From positions 165,240-229,239 of the forward strand of contig CAZDSH010000001.1 of assembly GCA_964508195.1 (NCBI GenBank): a stretch of DNA of 64,000 nt. The letters are read 5' to 3'. Position numbers and translations under genes: made by a program. The DNA is from JAAYEV01 sp964508195 (GTDB lineage Bacteria; Bacillota; Clostridia; Ch29). The first letter of the stretch is position 1, and each line of letters opens with the position of its first letter. The notes beneath the pieces were generated by a model. That model ran no database searches, was not told the origin of the DNA, and saw nothing but the letters and a program-made list of their open reading frames with translations. This document shows, piece after piece, positions 25,868-34,691 of the stretch.

Positions 25868-26482
25868 TCACGTATTTCGTTCCTCGATGCAGTTGATAAA
25901 CTCCCCTTCGGTTATTATAAAATCCACGGGCCAATCCGTAGGCTCTACAGGCACCCTATGGATGATCTGACATCCATAGGCAAGGCCGACGCTGGGTATA
26001 TCTTCCCTTAGTTTTTTTAATTCATCAAAAAATCTATCATAATAACCGCCGCCGTAGCCTAGCCTAAAGCCTAGCCTATCAAAGGCCACCCCGGGTACCA
26101 AAACTATATCGAGCTCCTCCCGGGGAAAGGGCCTTAAATATTCACGCAACGGTTCCGGTACGTTGTAGGTACCCGAACCTAACTCCTTTTTTGGATCCTT
26201 TAATTCAGATAAAAGTAGCCTACGGGTTTCTTTTATACATACTGGCACCACGACTCTTTTACCCGTCGACAGGCAATGCTCTATTAAGGGTAGCGTCTCT
26301 ACTTCGTTTCTAAAGGCTACGTAGGCCATTATGTTGACGGCCTGTTCAAAGGCTTCCCACTGCAATAGCCGCTCTTTAATACGGCGGCTATGATCCTGCC
26401 CTTGCCCCGGGGATATATTTTGTCTTAATTCCAATACTTCCCCCCTTAGCCTTTGTTTCATCCGTCTTGTTGCCCCCTTCAT
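25868..26482 (-). CDS. 5-formyltetrahydrofolate cyclo-ligase
   Basis: Converts 5-formyl-THF to 5,10-methenyl-THF with ATP, recovering a stored folate form. The 204 residues contain the basic N-terminal helix, the VPVCIKETRRLLLSEL region and the signature RLGYGGGYYDRF (about 141-152), followed by GLAYGCQI. Starts at the ATG at 26482; an internal ATG seven codons later is possible, but the GGGGG before it is too distant. Lies between map and the glutamate-synthase-like gene on the same strand. Confidence 0.93.
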   Translation of the reverse strand: MKGATRRMKQRLRGEVLELRQNISPGQGQDHSRRIKERLLQWEAFEQAVNIMAYVAFRNEVETLPLIEHCLSTGKRVVVPVCIKETRRLLLSELKDPKKELGSGTYNVPEPLREYLRPFPREELDIVLVPGVAFDRLGFRLGYGGGYYDRFFDELKKLREDIPSVGLAYGCQIIHRVPVEPTDWPVDFIITEGEFINCIEERNT

Positions 26483-26522
26483 ACTCGGTTTTGTATCCCT
26501 AAGCGAATCATCGCCCCTTGAG

Positions 26523-27275
26523 CTATATATCCTGTTCAGTTAAAACCAGGGGACCGTCCTTCGTTATGGCTATCGTGTGTTCGTATTGTGCGGACAATTT
26601 CCCATCGGCGGTCCTTGCGGTCCATCCGTTCGAATCCGCCCTACTGTGCCATGTACCCTCGTTTATCATAGGTTCTATTGTAATAACCATACCTTCTAGT
26701 AGCCTAAGCCCCCTGCCAGGCCGACCAAAGTGCGGTATTTGTGGATCTTCGTGTATAGTTGGTCCGATACCATGACCTGTATAATCCCTTACAACGGCAA
26801 ACCCCTTACCCTCGGCATAGGCCTGTATTACATGACCGATGTCTCCGATCCTTGATCCTACATGGGCCTTCTCTATACCCTTATATAAACAATTTCTTGT
26901 AACCTCCATGAGCTTTTTTGCCCTGTCTGAAATCTCGCCGACACCGTAGGTCCACGCGGAATCCGCAAGCCCATTGTTTAAGTTTACAACCATATCTATA
27001 GTAACAATATCCCCGTCCTTTAACGGGGTACTCCGTGGGAAACCGTGACATATCTCATCATTAACGGAGGCGCAGGTGGCATACCCATAGCCCATGTACC
27101 CTTTTTGTTCCGGTGTTGCACCATGTTTTTTTAGATAACTTTCAACAAATCTGTCTATCTCCAGGGTAGAAATGCCGGGTTCTATTATTTTGGATATCTC
27201 CCTGTGACAGGCAGCTAACAGCTTGCCCGCCGCATGCATATTCTTTATTTCCCTTGCTGATTTCAGAGTAATCAA
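26523..27275 (-). CDS. map: Methionine aminopeptidase, type I
   Basis: Removes the initiator methionine from new proteins. The 250 residues show the pita-bread fold signatures: SVNDEICHGFP with the substrate His, the metal-binding Asp of VTIDMVV, the Asp of NNGLADSAWTYG, then the His of YTGHGIG and the Glu of ITIEPMIN. There is no N-terminal SEC-C zinc extension. This copy is not in the ribosomal-protein operon where Firmicutes usually keep map, so it may be a second copy. It ends about 40 bases before the cyclo-ligase gene. Confidence 0.95.
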   Translation of the reverse strand: MITLKSAREIKNMHAAGKLLAACHREISKIIEPGISTLEIDRFVESYLKKHGATPEQKGYMGYGYATCASVNDEICHGFPRSTPLKDGDIVTIDMVVNLNNGLADSAWTYGVGEISDRAKKLMEVTRNCLYKGIEKAHVGSRIGDIGHVIQAYAEGKGFAVVRDYTGHGIGPTIHEDPQIPHFGRPGRGLRLLEGMVITIEPMINEGTWHSRADSNGWTARTADGKLSAQYEHTIAITKDGPLVLTEQDI

Positions 27276-27722
27276 TCACATCTGCCCTTTCATTTTAGAA
27301 ATGCTACATTTAACCGATTAAATTAATACTATCACATCAAACCCCCGGCCTTCAATAATATTTTCCCAAAAGTCGCCATCCCTTAGCCAAACCCATCTTA
27401 TTTTTTATGCTACCGTCTTGACATAATAAATAGAGGCGACCTATTCCATCCTTTTTAATATATTGGTTTACCTTATTATATCACGTCCTCCCACAGATAG
27501 GATCAGGCACCGTAGCACTCTTTAGTTCGATCACATGGGCGATTAATGATATTGAGGATTATTATCCTTCTGGGCTTTATGGGCGGTTTTCCTTACCACG
27601 GTTTACTTGTAAACGGATCAGAAGTTGATGTAAAAAAATAAAGCCCTGTTTTAATAACTAAGGCGTTTATTAACATCATACGTGAGTAAATAAGTAAGTA
27701 AGTAGGCTTTAAGCCCACCGCT
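27276..27722. other. Intergenic region with a possible gene remnant
   Basis: 447 bases. GTAGGCTTTAAGCCCAC (27703-27719) is a near-palindrome just after the upstream minus-strand gene and may act as a weak terminator. GTTTACTTGTAAAC (27601-27614) is a perfect 14-base palindrome. A short plus-strand frame lies at 27546-27641 and is listed separately. The short GTAA/AAGT tetranucleotide run near 27681-27703 is too small to be meaningful. Nothing else was recognised. Confidence 0.4.
27546..27641 (+). pseudogene. Possible 5' fragment of an exported protein gene
   Basis: A 31-codon frame with a signal-peptide-like start (MILRIIILLGFMGGF), then HGLLVNGSEVDVKK and a stop. The ending resembles the first strand of copper-amine-oxidase-like N-terminal domains (VNGxxV). 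A second frame immediately after reads SPVLITKAFINIIRE, which could be a decayed continuation after a frameshift. The ribosome-binding site is weak. It may equally be a chance frame. Confidence 0.2.
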
Positions 27723-28220
27723 TCATCTAGGGGCATAAAAGCACGCTACCTCTTTACCCTTTTTGTTTGTAATTACGTCGCTCTTTGGCGGGTTAACAAG
27801 GATCAGCCGAATATCTACCCATCCTTTAAAACCAAAGGCAAAACTTTTATGATATTTAAAACCTTTAACACCTTCGATCACATCGGCACCAGGCTCCTTC
27901 GCAACGACCATTACCCCCGTTACAATACTCGACATATGTTCTCTATGGGGTATCACCAGCCTATCGGTTACGACTTTTAAATCATCTAGAAAAATATCAA
28001 GGTCCTCTAGCCCTAACCGGTCAAAATATTTAATAAGGCAATGTTCATGGTTTTCATAGCTATAAACCTTAGCCTTTTTCGTTAAAAAATACTTTTCGTT
28101 CTTTATAAAGGACTTAGCATACAAATCGCAACGTATATCCCCTAGGGCCCAGTCCTTCTCAATATCAAAGTAAGCGCTTAACTTTTCCGCCAGATCGTCG
28201 ATATATCCGTAATCCTCCAT
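27723..28220 (-). CDS. Hypothetical protein (165 aa)
   Basis: Soluble, mixed alpha/beta protein with no signal peptide or membrane segment. Opens MEDYGYIDDLAEKLSAYFDIE and contains a repeated pattern of Lys/Tyr-rich strands (KKAKVYSYENHEHCLIKYF) and a C-terminal FGFKGWVDIRLILVNP. GGGGAAGTG precedes the ATG. I recognise no characterised family, though it resembles an uncharacterised clostridial family (a DUF8052-like guess). It sits alone between map and the GH18 gene. Confidence 0.75.
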   Translation of the reverse strand: MEDYGYIDDLAEKLSAYFDIEKDWALGDIRCDLYAKSFIKNEKYFLTKKAKVYSYENHEHCLIKYFDRLGLEDLDIFLDDLKVVTDRLVIPHREHMSSIVTGVMVVAKEPGADVIEGVKGFKYHKSFAFGFKGWVDIRLILVNPPKSDVITNKKGKEVACFYAPR

Positions 28221-28323
28221 AGATTCACTTCCCCGATTGTATTAGAACCTAAAACCCCCTCACCAGTCGCCTTCGGGGATTTTGCAAGTTCTTTTTATAT
28301 TATATTATGTCGGGGGCAACCAT

Positions 28324-29937
28324 TCAATACCCTTCGATAGTCCCTGCTATTCTGTTCATAAGGACCGCCATTTGGCCCCTGGTTATATTTTCTGTAGGTT
28401 TAAAGGTACCGTCATCGTATCCGACGAACACTCCACGGCTGTTCATCTCTCTAATAGCTTCGTAGGACCATTGACCACGATTAACATCCCTGAAGGGGAC
28501 ATCCTTTTCCTTTGCAATGTCATCATCGGCATCAATAATCCTTCCTAGGATGACCGCCATCTCTTCCCTGGTAAGGGGTTCCTCGGGACAAAAACTGCCC
28601 TGCCCTTTGCCCTTAACTATACCATGCTCCCAGGCCGTATGTATTTCCCGAGCAGCCCAATGCCCGCCGGGCACATCGTTAAAATAGCCGGTCCCATGAC
28701 TATTTTGAAGTCCTAAGGCCCTTACTATTACCGTTGCAGCCTGGCTCCGGGTAAGGGGGCTATCCGGGGCGAAATGGGTACTGGATATACCCTGCATCCA
28801 ACCCCTGCTCTCTATATCGGCGATATCCCCCTGGGCCCAATGTCCGAAACTATCCATGAACCAATCCCCGTTAAGCCAAAGGCCAAAATAATCCCAGGTA
28901 TCAGCGGTCTCCTGGCCTAGGCTCCAGCTACCGGCCCCCTTTAGCCCGTACTTTTGTACGAGACGTAATTTATGTTTGATCGAATCCTCGTTTTCGAACC
29001 ACATTACGTAGGTACCCTGGGGGAGGCTCTTACCGAACAACTTATAATCCCCGCTTCCGGGCCCGACTGTCATGATCGCCTTCGGTGAGGCGGTATATTT
29101 ATCAAATTCTACCTTTCCGTTAAATCTTTTTAACATCTCATGGGCTTTGTTTAAATGCACTCCATAGCCGCCATATTTCTGGCCTACTCGCCAATATCTG
29201 CCATAAAAAGGAACCCCTAATACGATTTTTTCCGCGGGCACGTATTTAAGGGCATATTTTATGGAATCCTCGACAAAGGATAGGCTCGCTACGGGCCCTT
29301 GTACGCCGCCCTCGCTATGCTCGTCGTAGGCCATTATTACTAAATAATCGCTGTACCGGGCTAAAGCCGCGTAATCATAGGAACCCTGCCATCCATTATT
29401 AACACCCTTCGCATTTGCGGCTACGGCTACGGATACCTCCTTTGCCCGGGGTAATTTATCCCGGATTAACCTTACAAGTTCCACATAATCTTCCCGATCC
29501 CTTTCCGTGAGGTTTTCTATATCCACGTTAACCCCATCGAACCCGTATTCCTCTATGGCCTTCGCTATCTGTTCAGCTAACCTTTCCCTATTAGCCATAG
29601 CCGCCCTACCCTTGGCCCTATCCCAATGGTTGCTCAAAAACGGGGCAACCCTTATACCCCGTTCTTCCATGGCCCTTAGGAAATCCCTATCAGTCGCGCC
29701 GTTAAGCACTAAATTTCCCCCTAGGTCCAGGTCAAAGTAACCGGGGGAAACCACATCAAAGGCGCCGCCGGTTTTGTCTACGTTCTGTATAAACGCCCGG
29801 GTATCCCCGAAATATATGTACGTCATATTAAACCTTTCGCCCTTCGCAAGAGTCCCGTTACAAAAAACAAAACCCATGATTATACTAAAAACTATGCCTA
29901 TCTTTACAATTTTCTCCCTAAATATCGGTCTATTCAT
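28324..29937 (-). CDS. S-layer-anchored GH18 family protein with three SLH domains
   Basis: 537-residue exported protein: signal segment (about 10-28), glycoside hydrolase 18 domain (about 32-355), then three S-layer homology domains (about 365-415, 420-475 and 480-532; e.g. FNDVPGGHWAAREI, PFRDVNRGQWSYEAI). The catalytic motif DGVNVDIE (about 128-135) keeps the Asp/Glu pair of GH18; other signatures are YDEHSEGG and the late WSLGQE. GH18 plus SLH or LysM proteins act in spore germination or cell-wall turnover (YaaH-like). ATG at 29937 follows AAAGGGG; the frame is open 22 codons more. It lies just behind the hyp genes and may be co-transcribed. Confidence 0.9.
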   Translation of the reverse strand: MNRPIFREKIVKIGIVFSIIMGFVFCNGTLAKGERFNMTYIYFGDTRAFIQNVDKTGGAFDVVSPGYFDLDLGGNLVLNGATDRDFLRAMEERGIRVAPFLSNHWDRAKGRAAMANRERLAEQIAKAIEEYGFDGVNVDIENLTERDREDYVELVRLIRDKLPRAKEVSVAVAANAKGVNNGWQGSYDYAALARYSDYLVIMAYDEHSEGGVQGPVASLSFVEDSIKYALKYVPAEKIVLGVPFYGRYWRVGQKYGGYGVHLNKAHEMLKRFNGKVEFDKYTASPKAIMTVGPGSGDYKLFGKSLPQGTYVMWFENEDSIKHKLRLVQKYGLKGAGSWSLGQETADTWDYFGLWLNGDWFMDSFGHWAQGDIADIESRGWMQGISSTHFAPDSPLTRSQAATVIVRALGLQNSHGTGYFNDVPGGHWAAREIHTAWEHGIVKGKGQGSFCPEEPLTREEMAVILGRIIDADDDIAKEKDVPFRDVNRGQWSYEAIREMNSRGVFVGYDDGTFKPTENITRGQMAVLMNRIAGTIEGY

Positions 29938-30009
29938 GTCCGTTCCCCTTTCTTCTTTATAATAAAAATAATAAGTTAGGGGGACATAAATAGCAATGCA
30001 CAATTTATG

Positions 30010-30471
30010 TTAACCTTCGGACATCTTACCGGTAAGTTCTTCTATCTTAACCTTTATCACAGCAAGCCTATTAAGAGTCTCCTTTGGATAATCGCCCTGG
30101 GGCTTTCCTATATGTTGTTCCACTATTACGTTAAGGGCCTCTATCTTCTCTTTTATATTTTCGACAAACATCGCCTTGCCAAAGCCCACTACGCTACAAT
30201 ATCTCATACTCCAGTTACAAGGGGCCCCTGCACCCGTCACTTCACAATCCCTGTCTATTTGAAAGCATAGATTTTTGTTCTTCTTTAAAATATCGATTTT
30301 TCTACCTTCCCGGGCCGAGTGTAAATATAAATACCCGTCCTTGTAGCCAAAATTCATAGGTACTATATAGGGCCTATCCCCTTCGCAAAGGGCGATCCTG
30401 CAAACCATTTCTTCTTCTAGAATCTTTTCGATGTAGGCCCTATCGGTTATCTGCCTGTCTTTTCGCCTCAT
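30010..30471 (-). CDS. PNPOx-fold flavin-binding protein (NimA-like)
   Basis: 153 residues of the pyridoxamine-5'-phosphate-oxidase-like split-barrel fold: the opening REKDRQI-type helix (here RRKDRQITD), CRIALCEGDRPYIVPMNFGY, YLHSAREGRKIDIL and FQIDRD are typical of the NimA/FMN-flavoredoxin group. These proteins bind flavin or heme and reduce small molecules, but the substrate is unknown. It starts 22 bases after hypD, preceded by GGGGG, so it is likely the last gene of a hypE-hypD transcript. Confidence 0.88.
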   Translation of the reverse strand: MRRKDRQITDRAYIEKILEEEMVCRIALCEGDRPYIVPMNFGYKDGYLYLHSAREGRKIDILKKNKNLCFQIDRDCEVTGAGAPCNWSMRYCSVVGFGKAMFVENIKEKIEALNVIVEQHIGKPQGDYPKETLNRLAVIKVKIEELTGKMSEG

Positions 30472-30492
30472 AATTTTAGCCCCCTTAATACT

Positions 30493-32853
30493 TTATAAGA
30501 TACGATGCTCCGTCCTTTTGATAATCTCCCTTTGTAGCTCTTTACTTAGATTGTTAAAATAATCGCTGTATCCCGCTACCCTCACGATCAATCCTTTGTA
30601 TTTTTCCGGATTTCTTTGGGCATCCCGTAGCGTATCAGCACTTACAACATTGAACTGTATATGATGTCCCTCCAGCCGAAAATAGGATCTAATAAGATGG
30701 GTTAGTTTTTCTAGCCCCTGTTCGCCCTCTAACACCCGGGGAGAAAACTTTTGGTTTAGCAGCGTGCCCCCGGTCTTTATGTGGTCCATTTTTGAAGCGG
30801 ATTTTATAACCGCTGTAGGCCCATGCCTATCCGCACCCTGTACCGGCGAAATGCCCTCGGATAACGGTTGTGCCATTCCACGTCCATCGGCGGTAGCCCC
30901 TGTTACCGAACCGAAATATATATGACAGGTGGTGGGCAACATATTTATTCGGTAATGACCCCCCTTTAAGTTTTTTCTTCCATCCACCAGTTCGAAAAAT
31001 GTCTGGAATACTGATACCATTATATCATCTGCATAATCATCATCGTTCCCGTATTTAGGTGTTTTATTTATGAGCAACTGCTTTATTTTCTCATAGCCCG
31101 CAAAATCTTTATGAAGGGCATCTAACAGCCCTTCCATGGTTATTGTTTTATTATCAAACACATGGTACTTTATTGCCGCCAGACAATCGGTTATGGTGCC
31201 TATACCAACCCCTTGTATATAGTTACTATTGTACCTAGCACCCCCGGCATTATAATCCCTTCCTTTTTTTATACAATCCTCTACGATAATGGAAAGGAAA
31301 GGCGATGGCATATAGCTTGCGTACAGCCTTTCTATTATATTGTTGCCCTTTATCTTAATATCCAGGAAATAATGCATCTGTTTCCTAAAGGCCGCAAAGA
31401 GTTCTTCATAGCTTTCAAAGAGCCGCGGATCCCCCGTAGCTAGCCCTATTCTTTTGCCGGTCCTTTTATCAAAGCCGTTATTGAGGGTGATCTCCAGCAC
31501 CTTAGGTATATTAAAATATCCGGTGAGTATATAGGCTTCCTTCCCGAAGGCCCCGGTCTCGACGCATCCGCTTGTACCGCCGCATCGGGCATCCTCTATA
31601 GACTTTCCCTGGCGTATTAATTCCTTGACTACCGCCTCGGAATTGAATACCGAGGGGAAACCCATGCCTAATCTGATCACTTCGCAGGCTTTTTTTATAA
31701 ACCTGTCAGGATTTTTTTTGCTCACCTGCACATTAGTGCTAGGCTGCAATATTTTCATTTTCTTTATTACGTCAAATAGCATATAGGACACTTCGTTTAC
31801 TCCATCGGCACCATCGGAGGTTATCCCGCCGATGTTTATATTAGCGAAATCTGTGTAGGTCCCGCTTTCGGCTAGTGTAACCCCTACCTTCGGTGGCGCC
31901 GGCTGATTATTAAATTTTATCCAAAAACATTCTAGAAGCTCTATAGATGTCTTTTCTGTTAAGGTTCCCTCCTCTATACCTTTTTTGTAGAAGGGATACA
32001 GGTGCTGATCCAACTTGCCCGGGCTAAAGGAATCCCATGTGTTTAGTTCCGTTATAACGCCGATATGTACGAACCAATAGGTCTGCAATGCCTCCCAAAA
32101 ATCCCTAGGCCTATTGGCGGGCACATGACTACAAATTTTGGCTATCCTTTCTAATTCCCGTTTTCGCATGGTGTCCCCTTCGCACCGCGCAAGCTCCCTC
32201 GCTTTTTTTGCATACCTGTTCGCGTAGGTTATTATCGCATCGGAACAAACCTCCATAGCCATCAACTGTTCACGTTTATCGTAGGCCTCCGGATCCTTTA
32301 AATAATCAATAGCATCTAGTTCCTCGGCTATTTCCCTTTTAAAATCTATAAACCCCTTTTCATATATCTTTCCGTCGGCTACAGTATGACCCGGCGCCCT
32401 TTGCTCCATAAATTCGGTAAAAATCCCCGCATTATAGCATTCAAGCCATTCATCGGACATCTGTCCAAATATAATATCCCTCATTGATCTACCCTGCCAA
32501 AAGGGTATAATCTTCTCCCTTTGGATATCCCTTACCTGATCACTTACTTTGAAAAAGATTTTATCCCGCTTCGCTATTATATCTAAATCCTCCGGGGTAT
32601 GGCAGCATAACTCCGGATAAGTAGGCGTACCCTGGGGTCCGGGGCCCCTTTCGCCGACTATAAGTTCACCGGGGTTTATGCATATTTTCTTGTTTTCCAT
32701 CAGATGCTTGAAGGTCAGGGCCCTAAGCATCGGGGCCGATACTTTTCCACAATATTTTATGTAGGCCTCTGTAACGAGTTCCGCCCGTTCTATGGATATG
32801 TACGGTACCGTCCCGACACTTTGCATCCTTAGCCTTTTTACCCTTTCATTCAT
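30493..32853 (-). CDS. hypD: trans-4-hydroxy-L-proline dehydratase (glycyl radical enzyme HypD)
   Basis: 786-residue glycyl radical enzyme. The active-site Cys is C430 in GTSGCVETG with E432, and the radical Gly is G761 in VRVAGYSD. Residues reported for the substrate pocket of Clostridioides difficile HypD (F152, H160, D278, S334, D339, F340, C434, E436, Y450, G765) all line up here with a constant shift of four (F148, H156, D274, S330, D335, F336, C430, E432, Y446, G761), as I recall those numbers. HypD removes water from trans-4-hydroxyproline to give 1-pyrroline-5-carboxylate, which is then reduced to proline. Its activase is encoded six bases upstream. The enzyme is oxygen-sensitive, fitting a strict anaerobe. 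Confidence 0.93.
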   Translation of the reverse strand: MNERVKRLRMQSVGTVPYISIERAELVTEAYIKYCGKVSAPMLRALTFKHLMENKKICINPGELIVGERGPGPQGTPTYPELCCHTPEDLDIIAKRDKIFFKVSDQVRDIQREKIIPFWQGRSMRDIIFGQMSDEWLECYNAGIFTEFMEQRAPGHTVADGKIYEKGFIDFKREIAEELDAIDYLKDPEAYDKREQLMAMEVCSDAIITYANRYAKKARELARCEGDTMRKRELERIAKICSHVPANRPRDFWEALQTYWFVHIGVITELNTWDSFSPGKLDQHLYPFYKKGIEEGTLTEKTSIELLECFWIKFNNQPAPPKVGVTLAESGTYTDFANINIGGITSDGADGVNEVSYMLFDVIKKMKILQPSTNVQVSKKNPDRFIKKACEVIRLGMGFPSVFNSEAVVKELIRQGKSIEDARCGGTSGCVETGAFGKEAYILTGYFNIPKVLEITLNNGFDKRTGKRIGLATGDPRLFESYEELFAAFRKQMHYFLDIKIKGNNIIERLYASYMPSPFLSIIVEDCIKKGRDYNAGGARYNSNYIQGVGIGTITDCLAAIKYHVFDNKTITMEGLLDALHKDFAGYEKIKQLLINKTPKYGNDDDYADDIMVSVFQTFFELVDGRKNLKGGHYRINMLPTTCHIYFGSVTGATADGRGMAQPLSEGISPVQGADRHGPTAVIKSASKMDHIKTGGTLLNQKFSPRVLEGEQGLEKLTHLIRSYFRLEGHHIQFNVVSADTLRDAQRNPEKYKGLIVRVAGYSDYFNNLSKELQREIIKRTEHRIL

Positions 32854-32859
32854 CCTCTT

Positions 32860-33762
32860 CTACCCCCCAATTTTTACATTAAGTCCATACCCGTTGAACA
32901 CCCCTTTAACTTCATTAGTTAGCTCCTCAGAGGGTTCTCGGATCTTACCTAGCTTGTATTCCCTGCCTAGACGTCCGTATTTATCTGTGCCGGTCCTATG
33001 ATAGGGCAATATATTAACTTCTTTTATGTTAATCGATGAAATGAACCGTGCCATATGCTGCAAGTTATTATGATCATCATTTATACCCGGAACGAGGGGA
33101 ATCCTTATAATGATGTTGTTATGAATCCTCGTAAGCTTCCTTAGGTTATCTAAAATAACTCTATTAGATGTACCCACTGTTTTTGTATGCACTATATCAT
33201 CCATGTGCTTAATGTCATAAAGAAACAGGTCCGTGAGCCCGGAGACCGTTGCCAATACCCCCCAACTGGCATAGCCCGAAGTATCAATGGCGGTATGTAT
33301 ACCCATCCCCCTACATTCTATAAGTAATCTTTTCAAGAACTTCGGTTGCATAAGGGGTTCACCGCCGGAAAATGTTACGCCACCTCCGGATTGGTCGTAA
33401 AATATCAGGTCCTTTTTTATTTCTTCCATCACATGATCAACGGTCACCGTCTGGCCGATTATTTCCAGGGCAGCAGCGGGGCATGCCTTTGCGCAGATAC
33501 CACAATAGTTACATCTATCTTTATCAATTTTCGGGGGGCCCTTAGTTAAAGTTATTGCCCCCTCGGGGCAAAGAGCGGCACAATCGCCGCAACGGATACA
33601 CCGTTCCTTCCGTAAAATGAGATGGGGCTCATAACCCTGGCTTTCGGGATTATGACACCACCAGCAATGTAAAGGACAGCCCTTTAAAAATACCGTAGTA
33701 CGGATACCCGGCCCATCATGTATAGAATATCTTTGGATATTGAATATTGTACCCTTTACCAT
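32860..33762 (-). CDS. hypE: Glycyl radical enzyme activating protein (HypE)
   Basis: Radical-SAM activase that abstracts hydrogen from G761 of HypD. The 300 residues show the CxxxCxxC cluster motif CPLHCWWC (about 28-35) after GPGIRTTVFLKG. Two ferredoxin-type clusters follow, CIRCGDCAALCP and CNYCGICAKACP (about 54-95), and the GGVTFSGGEPLMQP motif near 125. ATG at 33762 follows GGGGCGGAGAC; ten further upstream codons are open but lack a ribosome-binding site. First gene of the hyp unit. Confidence 0.93.
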   Translation of the reverse strand: MVKGTIFNIQRYSIHDGPGIRTTVFLKGCPLHCWWCHNPESQGYEPHLILRKERCIRCGDCAALCPEGAITLTKGPPKIDKDRCNYCGICAKACPAAALEIIGQTVTVDHVMEEIKKDLIFYDQSGGGVTFSGGEPLMQPKFLKRLLIECRGMGIHTAIDTSGYASWGVLATVSGLTDLFLYDIKHMDDIVHTKTVGTSNRVILDNLRKLTRIHNNIIIRIPLVPGINDDHNNLQHMARFISSINIKEVNILPYHRTGTDKYGRLGREYKLGKIREPSEELTNEVKGVFNGYGLNVKIGG

Positions 33763-33921
33763 GTCTCCGCCCCTAACTAAAATTATATGCATAACAGCCG
33801 TCTATACACATTCTTTTAATTAAATTATAAGCCCCTCGACACTATACTGCATTTAGAACCGATGCCGTATATAGCTTTATTAGTGGTTAATGAATGTTAA
33901 GGTATTACGCTTAATCGTATT

Positions 33922-33967
33922 AAAAAAGGTGCCTGCCGGTTACAAGATTACCCAGGGCACCCTTTTA
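33922..33967 (-). terminator. Intrinsic terminator after livF
   Basis: About eight bases after the livF stop, GGTGCC pairs with GGCACC and is extended by an A/T stem to 11 bp with one G-T pair; the loop is 22 bases. TTTTTTAATAC follows on the minus strand. Confidence 0.8.
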
Positions 33968-33974
33968 TATTTTC

Positions 33975-34691
33975 TTAACTTCCGAGATAGGCCTTTACGA
34001 TGCTGTCGTCTTTGCTCAATACGTCGGCCTCTCCCTCCATCACTATTTCACCGGTTTCCAGTACATACCCCCTATCGGCTAACTTCAGGGCGGCCTTGGC
34101 GTTTTGTTCCACAAGGAGTATTGTAGTACCCTCTTCATTTATCTTTTTTATTATATCCATTATCGCCTGTACCAAAAGTGGCGCAAGGCCCATAGAAGGT
34201 TCATCTAGGAGCATTACCTTCGGATCAGTCATAAGGGCCCTCCCTATGGCAAGCATCTGCTGTTCACCGCCGGACAGAAGGCCTCCCATCTGTTTACGTC
34301 GATCCGCTATAGCCGGAAAAAGTTCGAATACCCTTTCTATACGCCTTTTTCTTTCGGCATCATCTTTAAGGGTGAAGGAACCCATCTCCAGATTCTCCGT
34401 TACGTTAAGCTCTTTAAAGATCCGCCGACCCTCGGGCACATGTATTACGCCCATCTCTACTATCGTATGGGGCGGCGCATTGGTTATATCCTTACCGAAA
34501 AATTCTACCTTTCCGCCGCAGGCAGGTACCAGGTTGGATATTGTTTTTAGTGTAGTGCTTTTGCCTGCGCCGTTAGAGCCTAAAAGTGTTACTATTTCAC
34601 CTTTTCCTACATCCAGGCTTACACCCCTAAGCGCGTATATCTGTCCATACCGCGTTTCAAGATTTTTTAGGGAAAGAACAATTTCACTCAT
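33975..34691 (-). CDS. livF: Branched-chain amino acid ABC transporter ATP-binding protein LivF
   Basis: Second ATPase of the LIV-type importer. The 238 residues contain Walker A GSNGAGKST (about 38-46), the signature LLSGGEQQMLAIGRAL (about 138-153), Walker B VMLLDEPSMGLAP and the switch His replaced in the family pattern TTILLVEQN. The HVPEGRRIF motif is characteristic of LivF. It overlaps livG by four bases. Last gene of the livJ-H-M-G-F order. Confidence 0.95.
   Translation of the reverse strand: MSEIVLSLKNLETRYGQIYALRGVSLDVGKGEIVTLLGSNGAGKSTTLKTISNLVPACGGKVEFFGKDITNAPPHTIVEMGVIHVPEGRRIFKELNVTENLEMGSFTLKDDAERKRRIERVFELFPAIADRRKQMGGLLSGGEQQMLAIGRALMTDPKVMLLDEPSMGLAPLLVQAIMDIIKKINEEGTTILLVEQNAKAALKLADRGYVLETGEIVMEGEADVLSKDDSIVKAYLGS

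Noticed and set aside
27681..27703. GTAA/AAGT microsatellite
   Set aside because: Only a few imperfect units; too short to be more than chance in AT-rich DNA.
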